DNA from: CAYGKP01 sp964350605 | GTDB taxonomy: Bacteria; Bacteroidota; Bacteroidia; Cytophagales; JAAEPT01 | DNA length: 15,897 nucleotides | Assembly (NCBI GenBank): GCA_964350605.1 | Contig: CAYGKP010000039.1 | Location: forward strand, 1 to 15,897 | Direction: 5' to 3' | Shown: in pieces, positions 13,400-15,897 of the stretch | How positions within the stretch are numbered: the stretch's first letter is position 1 | Layout: each line of letters starts with the position of its first letter | Program-made: the position numbers and the translations under genes | The notes under the pieces: generated by a model | The model's database searches: none | What the model saw: only the letters and a program-made list of their open reading frames with translations | What the model was told of the DNA's origin: nothing

Positions 13400-13798
13400 T
13401 TATTTCTTAGCTGCTGCTGCTCCTTTGTCTTTGGGGCGTTTCGCGCCGTATTTCGAGCGGCGCTGGGTACGACCATTTACACCTGCGGTGTCAAGCGCAC
13501 CACGAACGATGTGGTAACGGACACCCGGCAAATCTTTCACACGACCACCACGGATCAGCACGATGCTGTGTTCTTGGAGATTGTGGCCTTCACCAGGGAT
13601 GTAGGCGTTCACTTCCTTGCTGTTCGAAAGGCGAACACGTGCCACCTTACGCATGGCCGAGTTCGGCTTCTTAGGTGTGGTGGTGTACACGCGTGTACAC
13701 ACACCGCGGCGTTGTGGACAAGCGTCCAGCGCGGGCGATTTTGACTTGGAGACCACCTTAAGGCGGCCCTTACGCACCAGTTGTTGAATCGTGGGCAT
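13400..13798 (-). CDS. rpsL: 30S ribosomal protein S12 (uS12)
   Basis: S12 touches the decoding centre and controls accuracy. The 132 residues begin MPTIQQLVRKGRLKVVSKSK and contain both conserved decoding loops: TTTPKKPNSAMRKVARV (39-55, Lys43) and IRGGRVKDLPGVRYH (82-96, Lys88 and Asp89). Both lysines that give streptomycin resistance when changed in other bacteria are present in wild-type form. Asp89 is the residue equivalent to the one methylthiolated by RimO in E. coli. The C-terminus ends in a short Ala/Lys tail (AAAAKK). The gene heads the str group with its own promoter and a leader of about 80 bases. Confidence 0.99.
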   Translation of the reverse strand: MPTIQQLVRKGRLKVVSKSKSPALDACPQRRGVCTRVYTTTPKKPNSAMRKVARVRLSNSKEVNAYIPGEGHNLQEHSIVLIRGGRVKDLPGVRYHIVRGALDTAGVNGRTQRRSKYGAKRPKDKGAAAAKK

Positions 13799-13822
13799 CT
13801 GTGATTCTTAAAACTTGAAAGT

Positions 13823-13859
13823 GGGAATTGCGAAGTGTTCTACGACGACACGGATTCCC
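13823..13859 (-). promoter_or_regulatory. Hairpin in the rpsL leader
   Basis: GGGAAT (13823-13828) pairs with ATTCCC (13854-13859), and inside that GTGT (13835-13838) pairs with ACAC (13848-13851) around a 9-base loop, leaving an internal loop of asymmetric size. The structure lies in the middle of the predicted rpsL mRNA leader, ending 25 bases before the ATG. It has no T-run and is not a terminator. A role in autogenous control of the str transcript is possible but unproven. Confidence 0.35.
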
Positions 13860-13882
13860 GCATCAGGTCAATTTTGGGTCTG

Positions 13883-13914
13883 CAAAGGTAGAGACTCGTT
13901 TGGTCACCTGCAAC
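13883..13914 (-). promoter_or_regulatory. Bacteroidota-type promoter for rpsL-rpsG-fusA-rpsJ
   Basis: The minus strand reads TACCTTTG at 13890-13883, an exact TAnnTTTG -7 box. A TTG lies at 13913-13911, 20 bases upstream, one base further than the usual spacing. The start would be at about 13876-13879, giving an rpsL leader of roughly 80 bases. The box lies just behind the DUF3467 stop codon with no intervening terminator, so read-through from rpoC is also possible. Confidence 0.65.
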
Positions 13915-13926
13915 GGTCCGAGCGAT

Positions 13927-14259
13927 TTAGGCCTCCCCCATTGTTCCGCCAAAACCGGCAGGAAACTGTGGGGGCGTACCGATCTGCTCGACGGGGCCAA
14001 AGTTCGCTTCGTATTTTTCCAGGTTATCGGCAATGGCTTGCTGAAGGCGCTTCATGTGCTCGGGTGTCATGATGATTCGTGACTTGACCTTTGCTTTGGG
14101 CACCCCAGGCATGAGCCGAATGAAATCGAGCACGAACTCACTATGCGAGTGGGCAATCATGGCCAAGTTGGCGTACTCGCCCTCGGCCACTTGATCGCTC
14201 AGCTCAATGTTGATCGACTGCCCTTGTGGCAGCTGCTCTTCTTCTTTCGGTTCAGCCAT
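13927..14259 (-). CDS. DUF3467 family protein
   Basis: This is a 110-residue protein of unknown function. I assign it to DUF3467 from the central block INIELSDQVAEGEYANLAMI (16-35), then SEFVLDFIRLMPGVPKAKVK (40-59) and SRIIMTPEHMKRLQQAIADN (60-79). In this family a short sheet-rich core is followed by a helix. The N-terminus is acidic (AEPKEEEQ) and the last 20 residues are Gly/Pro-rich and probably flexible. There is no signal peptide, membrane segment or cysteine, so it should be a soluble cytoplasmic protein. It starts 15 bases after rpoC and is very likely co-transcribed with it. From memory, DUF3467 genes recur next to rpoC in Bacteroidota. A role linked to RNA polymerase is a guess from position only. 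Confidence 0.88.
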   Translation of the reverse strand: MAEPKEEEQLPQGQSINIELSDQVAEGEYANLAMIAHSHSEFVLDFIRLMPGVPKAKVKSRIIMTPEHMKRLQQAIADNLEKYEANFGPVEQIGTPPQFPAGFGGTMGEA

Positions 14260-14274
14260 TATCGGTTTGAATTT

Positions 14275-15897
14275 CTATTCTTCGACGCGTTCGCGACGTC
14301 GGGTTGGGTAGCTGGTTGCTGGCGCATCGGAGCCCGGCAACTCGAGCGGTTCGCCCGCTGCGAGCAGCGCTTCGTACTCCTCCTTGTTGCCGACGATCAG
14401 GTCTTCGTAGACGCGCATCCCGGTTCCCGCAGGAATCAGGTGGCCGACGATTACGTTTTCCTTCAGGCCGAGCAAGGTGGCCATCTTGCCGCGGATCGCT
14501 GCTTCGGAGAGCACCTTGGTGGTCTCTTGGAACGAGGCAGCCGAGATGAAGCTGTCGGTACCCAGCGAGGCTTGGGTAATCCCTTGTAGCGTCGGACGCG
14601 AGACGGCTGGCTGCGCATCGCGCACATCAGCAATCTTCATGTCGCGGCGTTTGAGGGCCGAATTCTCGTCGCGCAGTTGGCGAGTGGTCACGATCATGCC
14701 CGGCTTGAGCTTCTCGGAATCACCCGCTTCGCCAACAACCTTCTTGTCGAGGATCAAATCGTTTTCCTCACGGAACGCGAATTTGTCGACCACTTGGCCC
14801 GGCAGGAAGCTGGTGTCACCCGCTTCGATGATCTCAACTTTCTGCATCATCTGGCGAACGATCACCTCGATGTGCTTATCATTGATTTTCACACCCTGCA
14901 AGCGGTAGACCTCCTGGATCTCGTTGACCAAGTACTCTTGAACCGCTGTTGGGCCCATGATTTTCAGGATGTCCGAAGGCGTGATGGCGCCATCTGAAAG
15001 CGGCTGACCGGCACGTACGAAGTCATTGTCCTGCACCAAGATGTGCTTGGAGAGCGGGGCCATGTACTTCTTCTTGATGCCGTCACGGCTCTCGATGTAG
15101 ATCTCACGGTTACCGCGTTTGATCGAACCGTAGGTAACCACGCCGTCGATTTCCGAAACGACCGCCGGATTCGACGGGTTGCGGGCCTCGAAGAGCTCGG
15201 TGACACGGGGCAGACCTCCGGTGATATCACGCGTCTTGCCAATGGCACGCGGGATTTTCACCAAGACTTTACCCGCCTTGACCTTCTGTTTCTGAGCGAC
15301 CACCAAGTGAGCACCAACGGGGATGTTGTAGCCCTTCTCTTGGTCTTTGCCTTTGATGTGGATGGTCGGGTTCTTCGTTTTGTCTTTCGAATCAACGATG
15401 ACCTTCTCGCGGTGACCGGTGTGTTCATCGGACTCCTCGCGGTAGGTCACGCCCTCCTCAATCGACTCGAACTCAATGGTTCCGTCGAATTCCGAAAGGA
15501 TGACCGCGTTGTACGGATCCCAGTGACACAGCGCGTCGCCTTTCTTGACTTCCTGTCCGTCTTTGACCGAGAGGATACCGCCATAAGGAACGTGGTTGTT
15601 CACGAGCATTTTCTTGGTCTTCGGATCGAGGATGCGAATCTCGCCCGCACGGCCCATGACCACGCGGAGTGCTTCGCCCTCGTCATTGGTGGTATCCACA
15701 AAGCGAACTTCGTCGAACTCCACAATGCCGTCGTACTTCGATTTCACGTTGGCTTCGACCGCAATGTTCGAGGCCGTACCACCGACGTGGAAGGTGCGCA
15801 GGGTCAGCTGTGTACCCGGCTCACCAATCGACTGTGCCGCGATGACACCGACCGACTCACCATTCTGGACCATGCGGCCCGTGGCGAGGTTCCGTCC
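14275..15897 (-). CDS. rpoC: RNA polymerase beta-prime subunit, C-terminal part (5' end cut by window edge)
   Basis: Beta-prime carries the catalytic magnesium site and the trigger loop. Only the last 540 residues are in the window; the frame is open to base 15897 and the gene continues beyond it. The visible part opens with GRNLATGRMVQ and then the trigger-loop block GVIAAQSIGEPGTQLTLRTF (17-36) with the catalytic His37 of RTFHVGG. Later landmarks are DITGGLPRVTELFEARNPS (224-242), EVYRLQGVKINDKHIEVIVR (329-348), and the C-terminal SAASFQETTKVLSEAAIRGK (452-471) with HLIPAGTG (486-493). An ATG at 15871-15873 is internal, not the start. The last residues (TRRRERVEE) form a short charged tail. 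Confidence 0.99.
   Translation of the reverse strand, partial: GRNLATGRMVQNGESVGVIAAQSIGEPGTQLTLRTFHVGGTASNIAVEANVKSKYDGIVEFDEVRFVDTTNDEGEALRVVMGRAGEIRILDPKTKKMLVNNHVPYGGILSVKDGQEVKKGDALCHWDPYNAVILSEFDGTIEFESIEEGVTYREESDEHTGHREKVIVDSKDKTKNPTIHIKGKDQEKGYNIPVGAHLVVAQKQKVKAGKVLVKIPRAIGKTRDITGGLPRVTELFEARNPSNPAVVSEIDGVVTYGSIKRGNREIYIESRDGIKKKYMAPLSKHILVQDNDFVRAGQPLSDGAITPSDILKIMGPTAVQEYLVNEIQEVYRLQGVKINDKHIEVIVRQMMQKVEIIEAGDTSFLPGQVVDKFAFREENDLILDKKVVGEAGDSEKLKPGMIVTTRQLRDENSALKRRDMKIADVRDAQPAVSRPTLQGITQASLGTDSFISAASFQETTKVLSEAAIRGKMATLLGLKENVIVGHLIPAGTGMRVYEDLIVGNKEEYEALLAAGEPLELPGSDAPATSYPTRRRERVEE

Noticed and set aside
1..15897. A hidden novel system, mobile element or transferred segment
   Set aside because: Essentially all sequence is taken up by housekeeping genes in conserved order on one strand; no transposase, integrase, terminal repeats, tRNA or base-composition break was seen.

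Overview
The window is one continuous block of translation and transcription genes, all on the minus strand, so transcription runs from the right edge to the left edge. It fits a fairly GC-rich member of the Bacteroidota. Three kinds of evidence support this. Three intergenic promoters match the family-specific TAnnTTTG -7 box, one of them with a perfect TTTG -33 box 19 bases upstream. A DUF3467 gene sits directly behind rpoC. Few start codons have a convincing Shine-Dalgarno sequence, as expected in this phylum. I cannot place the organism below phylum level.

Layout in transcription order (high to low coordinates): the C-terminal third or more of rpoC (cut by the right edge) and a DUF3467 gene; then, from its own promoter, the str group rpsL, rpsG, fusA and rpsJ. 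A strong intrinsic terminator follows rpsJ. A new promoter then starts the S10/spc run: rplC, rplD, rplW, rplB, rpsS, rplV, rpsC, rplP, rpmC, rpsQ, rplN, rplX, rplE, rpsN. A 147-base gap with an internal promoter and a structured leader follows, then rpsH, rplF, rplR, rpsE, rpmD, rplO and secY (cut by the left edge). No gap exceeds 178 bases; within each run genes are separated by about 1 to 50 bases or overlap slightly.

Together the genes encode the catalytic C-terminal part of RNA polymerase beta-prime, elongation factor G, 10 small-subunit and 13 large-subunit ribosomal proteins, and the SecY translocon channel. Gene content is ordinary. What stands out is how the superoperon is divided (rpsJ cut off from rplC by a terminator and a new promoter; a second internal promoter before rpsH), the hairpins in the mRNA leaders, and low-complexity C-terminal tails on three ribosomal proteins (L15, L22, S3). 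I see no mobile element, CRISPR array, tRNA, rRNA or clearly novel system.
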